A stretch of 64,000 bases of DNA from NCBI GenBank assembly GCA_030386875.1, contig CM059564.1:43606075-43670074 (forward strand), in the 5' to 3' direction. This DNA is from Morinoia aosen (taxonomy: Eukaryota; Arthropoda; Malacostraca; Amphipoda; Talitridae). A program made the translations under genes and the position numbers. Shown here piece by piece: positions 11,670 to 24,140 of the stretch (positions within the stretch are counted from its first letter, which is position 1; each line of letters starts with the position of its first letter). The notes beneath the pieces were generated by a model that searched no databases, was not told the DNA's origin, and saw only the letters and a list, made by a program, of their open reading frames with translations.

Positions 11670-12727
11670 AAAAGCAAGTCTACCGCTGCTGACAAACCCG
11701 TCTACCGCTGCTGACAAACCCGTCTACCGCTGCTGACCAGCCCGTCTACCGCTGCTGACCAGCCCGTCTACCGCTGCTGACCAGCCCGTCTACCGCTGCT
11801 GACCAGCCCGTCTACCGCTGCTGACCAGCCCGTCTACCGCTGCTGACCAGCCCGTCTACCGCTGCTGACCAGCCCGTCTACCGCTGCTGACCAGCCCGTC
11901 TACCGCTGCTGACCAGCCCGTCTACCGCTGCTGACCAGCCCGTCTACCGCTGCTGACCAGCCCGTCTACCGCTGCTGACCAGCCCGTCTACCGCTGCTGA
12001 CCAGCCCGTCTACCGCTGCTGACCAGCCCGTCTACCGCTGCTGACCAGCCCGTCTACCGCTGCTGACCAGCCCGTCTACCGCTGCTGACCAGCCCGTCTA
12101 CCGCTGCTGACCAGCCCGTCTACCGCTGCTGACCAGCCCGTCTACCGCTGCTGACCAGCCCGTCTACCGCTGCTGACCAGCCCGTCTACCGCTGCTGACC
12201 AGCCCGTCTACCGCTGCTGACCAGCCCGTCTACCGCTGCTGACCAGCCCGTCTACCGCTGCTGACCAGCCCGTCTACCGCTGCTGACCAGCCCGTCTACC
12301 GCTGCTGACCAGCCCGTCTACCGCTGCTGACCAGCCCGTCTACCGCTGCTGACCAGCCCGTCTACCGCTGCTGACCAGCCCGTCTACCGCTGCTGACCAG
12401 CCCGTCTACCGCTGCTGACCAGCCCGTCTACCGCTGCTGACCAGCCCGTCTACCGCTGCTGACCAGCCCGTCTACCGCTGCTGACCAGCCCGTCTACCGC
12501 TGCTGACCAGCCCGTCTACCGCTGCTGACCAGCCCGTCTACCGCTGCTGACCAGCCCGTCTACTGCTGCTGACCAGCCCGTCTACCGCTGCTGACCAGCC
12601 CGTCTACCGCTGCTGACCAGCCCGTCTACAGCTGCTGACCAGCCCGTCTACAGCTGCTGACCAGCCCGTCTACAGCTGCTGACCAGCCCGTCTACAGCTG
12701 CTGACCAGCCCGTCTACCGCTGCTGAC
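11670..12727. repeat. 22-bp minisatellite, about 48 copies
   Basis: The unit is CCCGTCTACCGCTGCTGACC plus AG. The middle is almost invariant. The first units carry GACAAA in place of GACCAG, and four units near the right end carry TACAGCTG in place of TACCGCTG. Edge divergence with a homogeneous centre fits turnover by unequal exchange. Confidence 0.97.
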
Positions 12728-13244
12728 GAGTTCCGTCGCTGCCACACGGTCTCGTCATGACGTCAGCCTACACAGCACGCCGCGTAACATGAGTGAGCTT
12801 TCTAAACATTACCCGCCGCGTCTAATTTCGATTGGAGAAACATTTCCCACCAAATGTGGGAGTATTACTGAAAGAATTTGCCATTATTTACGAAGGAACA
12901 CACTTTTGTGTGTGTGTTTATGGTTCAAAGTTTCTTACTCCACTCATATGTAAGTTGCCAACAATCACACAATTTCATATCGAAAGTTTAAATGGCGACG
13001 TAGTTTGTAAAAAATTTCTCGATTTTCTCTATTTTGTCCTACGAACGGCGATGTACGTTTATTGACATTTCAATGGACAGTTTCGCTTACGTTGACGTGC
13101 GAAAATGTAGGTTTGTTTGTACTTGAAATTTGGACTGAACATGGACTGCGTTACGTTGACTTGCGGTAATGTAAGTTTATTTAGAGTGAACCTACACTGC
13201 GAACTTTCCCTTGATGCGAGGAGCATTTTTATTTCAATTAGGCG
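12728..13244. other. Spacer between two large arrays
   Basis: Contains a diverged duplicate pair (CGTTGACGTGCGAAAATGTAG near 13091 and GTTGACTTGCGGTAATGTAAG near 13153). No gene recognised. Confidence 0.4.
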
Positions 13245-16200
13245 ATTTTGAATCAACACATTTTGAATCAACACATTTTGAATCAACACATTTTGAATCA
13301 ACACATTTTGAATCAACACATTTTGAATCAACACATTTTGAATCAACACATTTTGAATCAACACATTTTGAATCAACACATTTTGAATCAACACATTTTG
13401 AATCAACACATTTTGAATCAACACATTTTGAATCAACACATTTTGAATCAACACATTTTGAATCAACACATTTTGAATCAACACATTTTGAATCAACACA
13501 TTTTGAATCAACACATTTTGAATCAACACATTTTGAATCAACACATTTTGAATCAACACATTTTGAATCAACACATTTTGAATCAACACATTTTGAATCA
13601 ACACATTTTGAATCAACACATTTTGAATCAACACATTTTGAATCAACACATTTTGAATCAACACATTTTGAATCAACACATTTTGAATCAACACATTTTG
13701 AATCAACACATTTTGAATCAACACATTTTGAATCAACACATTTTGAATCAACACATTTTGAATCAACACATTTTGAATCAACACATTTTGAATCAACACA
13801 TTTTGAATCAACACATTTTGAATCAACACATTTTGAATCAACACATTTTGAATCAACACATTTTGAATCAACACATTTTGAATCAACACATTTTGAATCA
13901 ACACATTTTGAATCAACACATTTTGAATCAACACATTTTGAATCAACACATTTTGAATCAACACATTTTGAATCAACACATTTTGAATCAACACATTTTG
14001 AATCAACACATTTTGAATCAACACATTTTGAATCAACACATTTTGAATCAACACATTTTGAATCAACACATTTTGAATCAACACATTTTGAATCAACACA
14101 TTTTGGATCAACACATTTTGGATCAACACATTTTGGATCAACACATTTTGGATCAACACATTTTGGATCAACACATTTTGGATCAACACATTTTGGATCA
14201 ACACATTTTGGATCAACACATTTTGGATCAACACATTTTGGATCAACACATTTTGGATCAACACATTTTGGATCAACACATTTTGGATCAACACATTTTG
14301 GATCAACACATTTTGGATCAACACATTTTGGATCAACACATTTTGGATCAACACATTTTGGATCAACACATTTTGGATCAACACATTTTGGATCAACACA
14401 TTTTGGATCAACACATTTTGGATCAACACATTTTGGATCAACACATTTTGGATCAACACATTTTGGATCAACACATTTTGGATCAACACATTTTGGATCA
14501 ACACATTTTGGATCAACACATTTTGGATCAACACATTTTGGATCAACACATTTTGGATCAACACATTTTGGATCAACACATTTTGGATCAACACATTTTG
14601 GATCAACACATTTTGGATCAACACATTTTGGATCAACACATTTTGGATCAACACATTTTGGATCAACACATTTTGGATCAACACATTTTGGATCAACACA
14701 TTTTGGATCAACACATTTTGGATCAACACATTTTGGATCAACACATTTTGGATCAACACATTTTGGATCAACACATTTTGGATCAACACATTTTGGATCA
14801 ACACATTTTGGATCAACACATTTTGGATCAACACATTTTGGATCAACACATTTTGGATCAACACATTTTGGATCAACACATTTTGGATCAACACATTTTG
14901 GATCAACACATTTTGGATCAACACATTTTGGATCAACACATTTTGGATCAACACATTTTGGATCAACACATTTTGGATCAACACATTTTGGATCAACACA
15001 TTTTGGATCAACACATTTTGGATCAACACATTTTGGATCAACACATTTTGGATCAACACATTTTGGATCAACACATTTTGGATCAACACATTTTGGATCA
15101 ACACATTTTGGATCAACACATTTTGGATCAACACATTTTGGATCAACACATTTTGGATCAACACATTTTGGATCAACACATTTTGGATCAACACATTTTG
15201 GATCAACACATTTTGGATCAACACATTTTGGATCAACACATTTTGGATCAACACATTTTGGATCAACACATTTTGGATCAACACATTTTGGATCAACACA
15301 TTTTGGATCAACACATTTTGGATCAACACATTTTGGATCAACACATTTTGGATCAACACATTTTGGATCAACACATTTTGGATCAACACATTTTGAATCA
15401 ACACATTTTGAATCAACACATTTTGAATCAACACATTTTGAATCAACACATTTTGAATCAACACATTTTGAATCAACACATTTTGAATCAACACATTTTG
15501 AATCAACACATTTTGAATCAACACATTTTGAATCAACACATTTTGAATCAACACATTTTGAATCAACACATTTTGAATCAACACATTTTGAATCAACACA
15601 TTTTGAATCAACACATTTTGAATCAACACATTTTGAATCAACACATTTTGAATCAACACATTTTGAATCAACACATTTTGAATCAACACATTTGGAATCA
15701 ACACATTTGGAATCAACACATTTGGAATCAACACATTTGGAATCAACACATTTGGAATCAACACATTTGGAATCAACACATTTGGAATCAACACATTTGG
15801 AATCAACACATTTGGAATCAACACATTTGGAATCAACACATTTGGAATCAACACATTTGGAATCAACACATTTGGAATCAACACATTTGGAATCAACACA
15901 TTTGGAATCAACACATTTGGAATCAACACATTTGGAATCAACACATTTGGAATCAACACATTTGGAATCAACACATTTGGAATCAACACATTTGGAATCA
16001 ACACATTTGGAATCAACACATTTGGAATCAACACATTTGGAATCAACACATTTGGAATCAACACATTTTGAATCAACACATTTTGAATCAACACATTTTG
16101 AATCAACACATTTTGAATCAACACATTTTGAATCAACACATTTTGAATCAACACATTTTGAATCAACACATTTTGAATCAACACATTTTGAATCAACACA

Positions 16201-18368
16201 TTTTGAATCAACACATTTTGAATCAACACATTTTGAATCAACACATTTTGAATCAACACATTTTGAATCAACACATTTTGAATCAACACACTTTGAATCA
16301 ACACATTTTGAATCAACACATTTTGAATCAACACAGTTTGAATCAACACGGTTTGAATCAACACGGTTTGAATCAACACGGTTTGAATCAACACGGTTTG
16401 AATCAACACGGTTTGAATCAACACGGTTTGAATCAACACGGTTTGAATCAACACGGTTTGAATCAACACATTTTGAATCAACACATTTTGAATCAACACA
16501 TTTTGAATCAACACATTTTGAATCAACACATTTTGAATCAACACATTTTGAATCAACACAGTTTGAATCAACACAGTTTGAATCAACACGGTTTGAATCA
16601 ACACGGTTTGAATCAACACGGTTTGAATCAACACGGTTTGAATCAACACGGTTTGAATCAACACGGTTTGAATCAACACGGTTTGAATCAACACGGTTTG
16701 AATCAACACGGTTTGAATCAACACGGTTTGAATCAACACGGTTTGAATCAACACGGTTTGAATCAACACGGTTTGAATCAACACGGTTTGAATCAACACG
16801 GTTTGAATCAACACGGTTTGAATCAACACGGTTTGAATCAACACGGTTTGAATCAACACGGTTTGAATCAACACGGTTTGAATCAACACGGTTTGAATCA
16901 ACACGGTTTGAATCAACACGGTTTGAATCAACACGGTTTGAATCAACACGGTTTGAATCAACACGGTTTGAATCAACACGGTTTGAATCAACACGGTTTG
17001 AATCAACACGGTTTGAATCAACACGGTTTGAATCAACACGGTTTGAATCAACACGGTTTGAATCAACACATTTTGAATCAACACATTTTGAATCAACACA
17101 TTTTGAATCAACACATTTTGAATCAACACATTTTGAATCAACACATTTTGAATCAACACATTTTGAATCAACACATTTTGAATCAACACATTTTGAATCA
17201 ACACATTTTGAATCAACACATTTTGAATCAACACATTTTGAATCAACACATTTTGAATCAACACATTTTGAATCAACACATTTTGAATCAACACATTTTG
17301 AATCAACACATTTTGAATCAACACATTTTGAATCAACACATTTTGAATCAACACATTTTGAATCAACACATTTTGAATCAACACATTTTGAATCAACACA
17401 TTTTGAATCAACACATTTTGAATCAACACATTTTGAATCAACACATTTTGAATCAACACATTTTGAATCAACACATTTTGAATCAACACATTTTGAATCA
17501 ACACATTTTGAATCAACACATTTTGAATCAACACATTTTGAATCAACACATTTTGAATCAACACATTTTGAATCAACACATTTTGAATCAACACATTTTG
17601 AATCAACACATTTTGAATCAACACATTTTGAATCAACACATTTTGAATCAACACATTTTGAATCAACACATTTTGAATCAACACATTTTGAATCAACACA
17701 TTTTGAATCAACACATTTTGAATCAACACATTTTGAATCAACACATTTTGAATCAACACATTTTGAATCAACACATTTTGAATCAACACATTTTGAATCA
17801 ACACATTTTGAATCAACACATTTTGAATCAACACATTTTGAATCAACACATTTTGAATCAACACATTTTGAATCAACACATTTTGAATCAACACATTTTG
17901 AATCAACACATTTTGAATCAACACATTTTGAATCAACACATTTTGAATCAACACATTTTGAATCAACACATTTTGAATCAACACATTTTGAATCAACACA
18001 TTTTGAATCAACACATTTTGAATCAACACATTTTGAATCAACACATTTTGAATCAACACATTTTGAATCAACACATTTTGAATCAACACATTTTGAATCA
18101 ACACATTTTGAATCAACACATTTTGAATCAACACATTTTGAATCAACACATTTTGAATCAATACATTTTGAATCAATACATTTTGAATCAATACATTTTG
18201 AATCAATACATTTTGAATCAATACATTTTGAATCAATACATTTTGAATCAATACATTTTGAATCAATACATTTTGAATCAATACATTTTGAATCTACATT
18301 TTGAATCAATACATTTTGAATCAATACATTTTGAATCAATACATTTTGAATCAACACATTTTGAATCA
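13245..18368. repeat. 5.1-kb array of a 15-bp unit, about 340 copies, in variant blocks
   Basis: The basic unit is TTTTGAATCAACACA. The array is divided into sharp blocks: basic 13245-14100; TTTTGGATCAACACA 14101-15390 (86 units); basic 15391-15690; TTTGGAATCAACACA 15691-16065 (25 units); basic to about 16335; GGTTTGAATCAACAC about 16336-16469; basic 16470-16559; the same GG variant about 16560-17069; basic to 18150; and TTTTGAATCAATACA near the right end. Since 15 is divisible by three, four long reading frames stay open throughout, but they have no start context, domain or codon signature. Confidence 0.98.
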
Positions 18369-18556
18369 CCAGTTGGCCTCCAGGTACCAACGTTCTTGAT
18401 TTGGTGCGTGCGCTTAAAGATTTAAGAGAAAATTACCGTAAATTTATTCCAAGGCACGACCGCGTAAGCCTTGTGCTATCCGTGTAACCTAACATAAGTG
18501 GTGTGACGGTACTTCTTTGCTGGCCCTCGTATTCTCACTTAAGACTTAAAATGGTC
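18369..18556. other. Short unique spacer
   Basis: Nothing recognised. Confidence 0.4.
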
Positions 18557-18752
18557 TTAATACTGTGACGGCGACGTGAGCCACCGGTGGTACACAGAGG
18601 GGATTTTCACAATGCTGCTGACCGGCCAGTAGTCGTCATCTCACTTTTCATCAATATTTAATCAAAGCTAAATGAAGGCACGATCCTGTTCATGTTTGGT
18701 ATTTTCCAAATAGCTTACTACAATTGGAATTAAATTTGAGATTGGTGTTAAG
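18557..18752 (+). mobile_element. TTAA-flanked MITE (family M1), degenerate copy
   Basis: Starts TTAATACTGTGACGGCGACG, corresponding to the family terminus TTAACACTTTGACTGCG, then CGTGAGCCACCGGTGGTACA and AAATGAAGGCACGATC as in the copy at 37381. The right end is deleted, with no intact inverted terminus. Confidence 0.75.
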
Positions 18753-19378
18753 AAGATAAGTGGACGAGAAAATCGCACGAGTTAAACAAGTTTGTATTGG
18801 ACACAATTCTCAGTGACGCGATGCACGCGAGCTGGACTGTTTGATATCCCCCGTTTAAGGCCGTTTGTGCCCAGTCTCCTCTGCAAAAATTCGTCAATAA
18901 ATTCTAGCAGCGCACGTCAGTGCAACTGTGTAGGTGAATCCCAAGACGTCGAGGCGTTATTGACGTCCATCTCTTGTCTATTCACGGTGTGGGTTGCAAG
19001 CGAAGCGAAAAGTTCAGCGTGGCACATGCCGCGCTATCAGTGTGAAAATTTGAGAATTTGTTCAGAGAAACGCCCTCGTAAAACGATTTTCGCTATCTGC
19101 AGGCCCCAGACTTACGCTGGTCGACGTAATAATATTTTTTGTAGGCCTATTTCATCAAATACAAACTGCTCAGATGATCCGCATGATTTTCTTCAGGCCA
19201 GTGCCTTCTAAGTATTTCTTAAAATTATCAAGTCTGGATTCACCAGACGCTTGTCCCCAACCATTTTTGAAGAAATTGATCTAGAAACATTTATCTGTTG
19301 AAAGTTTACTTATTATGGCGTTACTCATGAGCTCTCGCCTTTAAAATTTTCTACACACAAGTACATAAAAATTGCATT
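18753..19378. other. Intergenic DNA without a recognised gene
   Basis: An open frame of about 140 codons starts near 18792. It has no recognisable domain and ordinary base composition for this flank. I do not support it as a gene. Confidence 0.3.
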
Positions 19379-19690
19379 ATTCGTCAGTACCAAAAGACCG
19401 TCTTCCTTATTCATCACTCAGTCATCCTATCATTTCCAAGTGCAACGTTCAGTGTTTAACAACAGCACCGCATTCCTGATTCATCAGTACCAAAGACCAA
19501 TCTTCGTTATTCATCAGTCATCAACATCATCCGACCATTCTGACGTACTAAGTTCAGTGCAAATAAAGCTCCGTCTTCGTTATTCATCAGTACCAAAGGA
19601 CCGCATTCCTCATTCATCAGTACCAAAGAATCTTGTTCCTTATTCATCACTCCTCAACATCATACCACCATTCTGACGTACTGCGTTCAG
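19379..19690. repeat. Imperfect tandem repeat of TTATTCATCAGTACCAAAG type
   Basis: The phrase ATTCATCAGTACCAAAG followed by ACCG or AATC recurs about five times with irregular spacing. Two larger pieces ending CATTCTGACGTACT also match each other. No coding potential is evident. Confidence 0.7.
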
Positions 19691-19842
19691 TGCAACAAAA
19701 GCGCGTTCGAAGCACAGGCGCAGACGCGTTAGTCAGAGCGCAACCATAAGCACGCAAGCAGGTACCGAGCCTGGCCAGTCAGGCGTGATCCTTAGGTGAC
19801 CCTCGCTGACGGACTCCTGGCTAACGGTGCTGGGTGACATCA

Positions 19843-19985
19843 TCTCTGAATCACAGGTCCGCCTCCCTTGTCTGAATCCTCTTACTTTCCATGAACGTGA
19901 GATCATTTCTGAATCACAAGTCCGCCTCCCTTATCTGAATCCTCTTGCTTTCCATGAACGTGAGATCATCTCTGAATCGCATCAA
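19843..19985. repeat. ~63-bp tandem repeat, about 2.3 copies
   Basis: CTCTGAATCACAGGTCCGCC, then CTTTCCATGAACGTGAGATC, is followed by a near-identical second unit and the start of a third. Confidence 0.85.
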
Positions 19986-20149
19986 ATGCTTCCCATATTG
20001 TCAAAATACTGATACTCTTTGTCTGTAATGGAGTGCTTAATTCTTTCCGCTCAATATTGGAATGACGTTTCATATGTTTCGAAATCGTTAGATGATCTCA
20101 ATTTGAACTTATTTACTTTATTTAGGTTTGGGCACTCTGGCAAGATATC

Positions 20150-20390
20150 TCTTGCATGAAATCATTGCGGGATGATAGATGCAAGCTTGCCTGCAATGGA
20201 AAGGTCACCGGTTTGATTCATGGCAATGCTAGCCCGATGATTCTCCCCGGTGGGAAAAAAGCCACAATTCCCCACTCTACCCAGGTGTCGGAAATGAGCA
20301 CCGTCTCGATCGGAGGTAACCGTCATTGCGTCCTGGTGTTAGTGTTGAGGCATTTGAAAAAATAATGTACAAGAAGATACAGTTTTTAAT
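20150..20390 (+). mobile_element. tRNA-derived SINE, diverged copy 1
   Basis: The body matches 54900-55050: GCCACAATTCCCCACTCTAC, CCAGGTGTCGGAAATG, and CGTCATTGCGTCCTGGTGTT with a following CATTTGAAAA tail. The head carries GGTTTGATTCATGG in the B-box position, diverged from the intact GTTCGAATCCC of the other copy. Confidence 0.7.
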
Positions 20391-21037
20391 TTGAATAGAA
20401 CATTCTTTATCCTTTATCATAAGTGATTCATAAGCTTTCCTTACCGTATTCTTATTTATTTTACTAGCCTGAGCCAGATGAGGATTTGTGTCTTGCCTTT
20501 TTCTCCCCAGATATTTATAGTACAATATTTTTTACTTCCATTATCGCGTGGCTTTAGATTTTATTTTACAAACCAATTTTTATTTACATTTTCCGATGTT
20601 CACCTCTCGGTTTCTTTGGTGATCAACAATATCCCATCTCTGTTATTTTTCTTTTTACCGATGTGATATTTACATCGTTATTTTCTTGACCATTTAAATG
20701 ATATTCTTACTGTTATTTCATTACAGTTATAGTTATTTACGATGATTTCCCTCACAAAATGTGCTGGGCTAATTTATTGCCATAATATTAAGTTTTCTTT
20801 AATTATTTTTTAGCCCATTTTTTATGACATTATTCACCTGATTCTGAAGATGTTCAGTGTTATTTTCTTATCCACTTATTTCATGCTCTCACCGTTATTT
20901 TAGAACTCCTCTACCCCTTTCCCCGTTGTTAGTGAGTGTCCCGTCATTTTCTCCTTCTTCCCCAATTCCCCCCCGCCGCGTGCCGGAAGCCCTACGAGCA
21001 AGCTGCTGCAAAACACCCGTATTTTGCGTCTCTTTAG
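20391..21037. other. AT-rich intergenic DNA
   Basis: TTATTTT-type short repeats; no gene seen. Confidence 0.4.
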
Positions 21038-21165
21038 TTTCTGTCCTCCTTCTGCATAGATTCCGCGTTCCCTTATCTCCATGCTAAATAGTGCCTTCCT
21101 CCTTCCTCTCTTCGGAACGCTTTTTTTTTGCGGTTAGTGAGGCTTTAAACTGACTTCTAATCTAA
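21038..21165 (+). repeat. R1 family, 3' fragment
   Basis: TTCTGCATAGATTCCGCGTT, CCTTATCTCCATGCTAAATA and GTGAGGCTTTAAACTGACTT match the 3' half of the R1 copies. The 5' half is absent or too diverged. Confidence 0.75.
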
Positions 21166-21559
21166 TCTTTGCATCTCTTTATATTCACCTAATTGTGATG
21201 CTATTCGCGCGTCCCTGTACGCTTATAAAACCGCCTCACACGATAACAATGTTCCTGGAAGTCTTTATGCTCCTTTGTTTCATAACACACAGCGTGCCTC
21301 ACATACCCCATAAATTAGCATTCCAGCTCATTCAATGAAGGTGTACGATGCGTTGGACGCAACGAATACAAGAATATAGACTAAGTCCACTAAACGTACA
21401 ATAGTTACCCGTTTGACCATTAACGTTGCCATTGAGTTGTTTGTCCAAAGTGCATCTCTCAAGCTCAACAAACCGCAGCACATCTGCTGGTTAATGCTCC
21501 TCAATGTTTTTACGGTCGAGGATAAAGAAAGGCGGGACTGCTACAGCGTAAAGTCTACC

Positions 21560-21665
21560 CCGCTATAGAACGAGATCTACCTCTAGCTAGTACTATAGCG
21601 TGAGGTCTACCTCCCTCCTATAGCACGAGATCTACCTCTAGGTAGTACTATAGCGTGAGGTTAGG
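21560..21665. repeat. ~55-bp tandem duplication
   Basis: CTATAGAACGAGATCTACCT...CTAGTACTATAGCGTGAGGT is repeated as CTATAGCACGAGATCTACCT...GTAGTACTATAGCGTGAGGT. Confidence 0.85.
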
Positions 21666-22029
21666 TTACTTATAGATATTACTTATTTCCATACATTTAA
21701 TTTAGTGATAAACACTTCATTTGTACATCTCAAACTGTACCTGGGTAGGTGACATATGGCGGTAGACCTCACTCTGTAGCAGTACCAGAAAGCATTGTCC
21801 ATCAAGTCACAGGCCTAGTTAGCTATGAGCGAGTGTCGCTTGTCATGCTTGCGTGTATTTATTTATTTATTAGTTTATTTTTTTTTCGTGTGCAGTTTGC
21901 AACCCGGTGCGGGAAATACAGGCCACGAGTTCGTTATAATACGACGTGCAGAAGTGTAGGACGTGCAGGCCACGACGGTGTCAATACTTGACCGACACCC
22001 ACACAGCGAGGAAGGCAGCAAGACTTCAT
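21666..22029. other. Intergenic DNA
   Basis: Nothing recognised. Confidence 0.35.
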
Positions 22030-22258
22030 TTAACCCTTTAACGCCCAAGTGGACTGAACGGTCCTCTTTAAAAAATAACAATAATATATTGTATTTCTTA
22101 TTCAATTCGTTCACTAATGTGTCCTTTGAACTTCACTGGCGAGTGGCAGTTCCTTCCATATCTTAATAACAGTAACTATCTAATGCCAGTGTCGGTTTAG
22201 TGATAGTGGTTGTTATAACGGTAATATGAGTATAAAAAAGTGGGTGTTAAAGGGTTAA
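22030..22258. mobile_element. TTAA-flanked MITE (family M2), complete
   Basis: Begins TTAACCCTTTAACGCCCA and ends GTGGGTGTTAAAGGGTTAA, so the termini are inverted repeats of about 15 bp with TTAA at both outer ends. Length is 229 bp and there is no ORF. TTAA target sites and short inverted termini starting CCC are typical of piggyBac-type elements; that assignment is inference. Confidence 0.8.
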
Positions 22259-22729
22259 GGCGCGAGGCTCTCAAGGCGATCGCGCGCCGTAAAAACTGCG
22301 ACGTTTCCTTCCCTGGCTCTGCGTCTCTCCGTTGTGATGGATGGGCTCGTCCGAGGTGCTGTTGCTGCTTTTGAAGATACCGCACTAAAAGAAAAAGAAA
22401 GTTTAATTCCAATTAACGATGATGCAAAAAGCTCGTCATTAGTTTTTAAAATGTCTTAAGTTTAGGATCCTTAGTCGATACACACACATGAGTATCGCAA
22501 TACCCATGTCCCTAGTCGAAACAAATGACTGAGGGCATAGCGGGGAATGGCAATTAGGAAAGGGAGTCCTGCAATTAGAGGAAGTAATCCTGCAGCTTGT
22601 ATCGTACTCCTACTGAGACGTCAGCGGCATTCTCTGGAGGAACTTTAGGCGCTTCACTTCAAAGGGATGACGGAAACTTTTGGGTCACAAACTATAGGAC
22701 GTTAGATGCCTTCTGGGCCGCGTACTGGT
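22259..22729. other. Intergenic DNA
   Basis: Nothing recognised. Confidence 0.35.
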
Positions 22730-22835
22730 AGGCTTGTGTATAGATTCTCTGTTTCTAATTTCACTGTGAATGGTGCCTTCCACCTTCCGCTCATTGAAGT
22801 GATATTTTGTAGTTAACGAGAACCAGTCTAATGAT
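22730..22835 (+). repeat. R1 family, diverged 3' fragment
   Basis: TTGTGTATAGATTCTCTGTTT, then GAATGGTGCCTTCCACCTTC and TAGTTAACGAG, align with the R1 3' half. Confidence 0.55.
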
Positions 22836-24043
22836 TAATCAACTATCAATCTCAGGAGCAACTTTCTTGCTGTTTGACAGACTTCAACTAACACGTGAAA
22901 TACTTTAACCGTTAAAAATCTAAAAACCCTGCAGCTCTGCTAGATGCCTTGTGGTCTCTTAGGTAAAATTTTATTGGAAAAGTTCTCACTTAAAAATTTC
23001 AGCCAGGAAAAGAAAACCGACGATCAGATCTGACTGAATGTGTCAGTCCCCTTCCTTATAAGGGAAAGAAACAACAGCAAAGCTGTCTAATTCTTCCTCA
23101 TTTTAGTACGTCGAAAAGTTTCTTTTTATTCTATTGCTATGCCTTAAACGTCGCCTCTTCCCCGATGTGCCCCAATATTGTGCCCCCCTCCCAGCCTCCC
23201 CAACTCCCAACCCCCTGCCCCAATATCATGTCCCCCTTCCTGCCCCAATATGACGTCCTCCCCATGGCACGGCAGGTCACGTCAAGGCGGTTCGGTTTCC
23301 GGCGGCCTCAGCCAAGTCCTGGCGCGTTTGTTGCATTATTTTTTTCAACGGGGAAATGAAAGACGAAAAATAAAATCAGAGTACATAATTCCGCACAAAT
23401 GAACTTTAAATTTAATATGAAAATCCATTTCCAGATCGGCCAACACTTTCCAGCTTCTACGCAGGTAACGAGCGCGAGGGAGTGTCCTGCTCGTTGTTGT
23501 AGTTTCCTGAAGAACTTGGATAGAATTCTGAGCGAGTTTCTTTCACACACGTCACGAAGTGCATAGGATTTATCTTCTTCAAAGCTAACTGTTCCTATTT
23601 TTTGTTAAGTTAGCAGTGCTGTTGCAGGTCACTGCTGTAGATTTATTTCATAGATTTGTAATACTTCCCTTTATTTTATCTTGAAAAACAAGCGACCTCT
23701 GGTATTGTACAAACGCCTTCTACTTATTTGATATGTTCATTTTATCGGCCATGCTTTTGCAGCTGCTAGCCTGCTGCTATAGAAACACACTAAACTGACT
23801 GACTAATCTGATTGAAACATTCTTCTTTCATGTATGAAGTTTTGAATATCCAATCACATGTGATAGAGTAATTTAACCCAAGTTATTCACGTGAACTTAA
23901 AATCAAATAATCTTTCTGAATGTTTTTCAGAGATATTGAATTTAAGACTGTGAAACGGAAATTTGTTGGTGATGATACGAAGGCAAAGAACTAATCAAAA
24001 CCTAGTATTTTGAACACAACCCGCACCCACACAACACCTGAAG
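22836..24043. other. Region upstream of the ferlin start codon
   Basis: No clear TATA box, initiator or untranslated exon could be identified. C-rich repeats CCCCAATAT(G/T) occur three times at 23170-23252. The ferlin promoter and any 5' UTR exon may lie here or farther left. Confidence 0.35.
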
Positions 24044-24140
24044 ATGTCGCTGAAGCTCACCGTCAAGAATGCGGTGAACCTCGTGAACAGGGAGTCGCTG
24101 GGCGGCCTCAGCGACCCCTACGTCACCGTCACCTTCCAAG
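24044..24140 (+). CDS. Ferlin exon 1 (start of C2A)
   Basis: ATG opens directly into a C2 strand ([14 protein letters not shown]), and [12 protein letters not shown] is the loop-1 signature. This matches how vertebrate ferlins begin, so I chose this ATG. Ends in phase 1 before GTATCC. Confidence 0.92.

Noticed and set aside
1905..12727. CRISPR-like arrays
   Set aside because: Units are contiguous without unique spacers, and the genome is eukaryotic.
13059..18425. Four overlapping reading frames of about 1,700 codons on both strands
   Set aside because: They arise because a 15-bp stop-free unit is repeated about 340 times. They have no codon bias, no domain and no independent start or stop context.
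18792..19211. 139-codon open frame as a gene
   Set aside because: No recognisable domain or splice structure; its composition equals that of the flank.
20857..21087. Small Pro/Ser-rich frame
   Set aside because: Partly overlaps an R1 repeat fragment and has no coding features.
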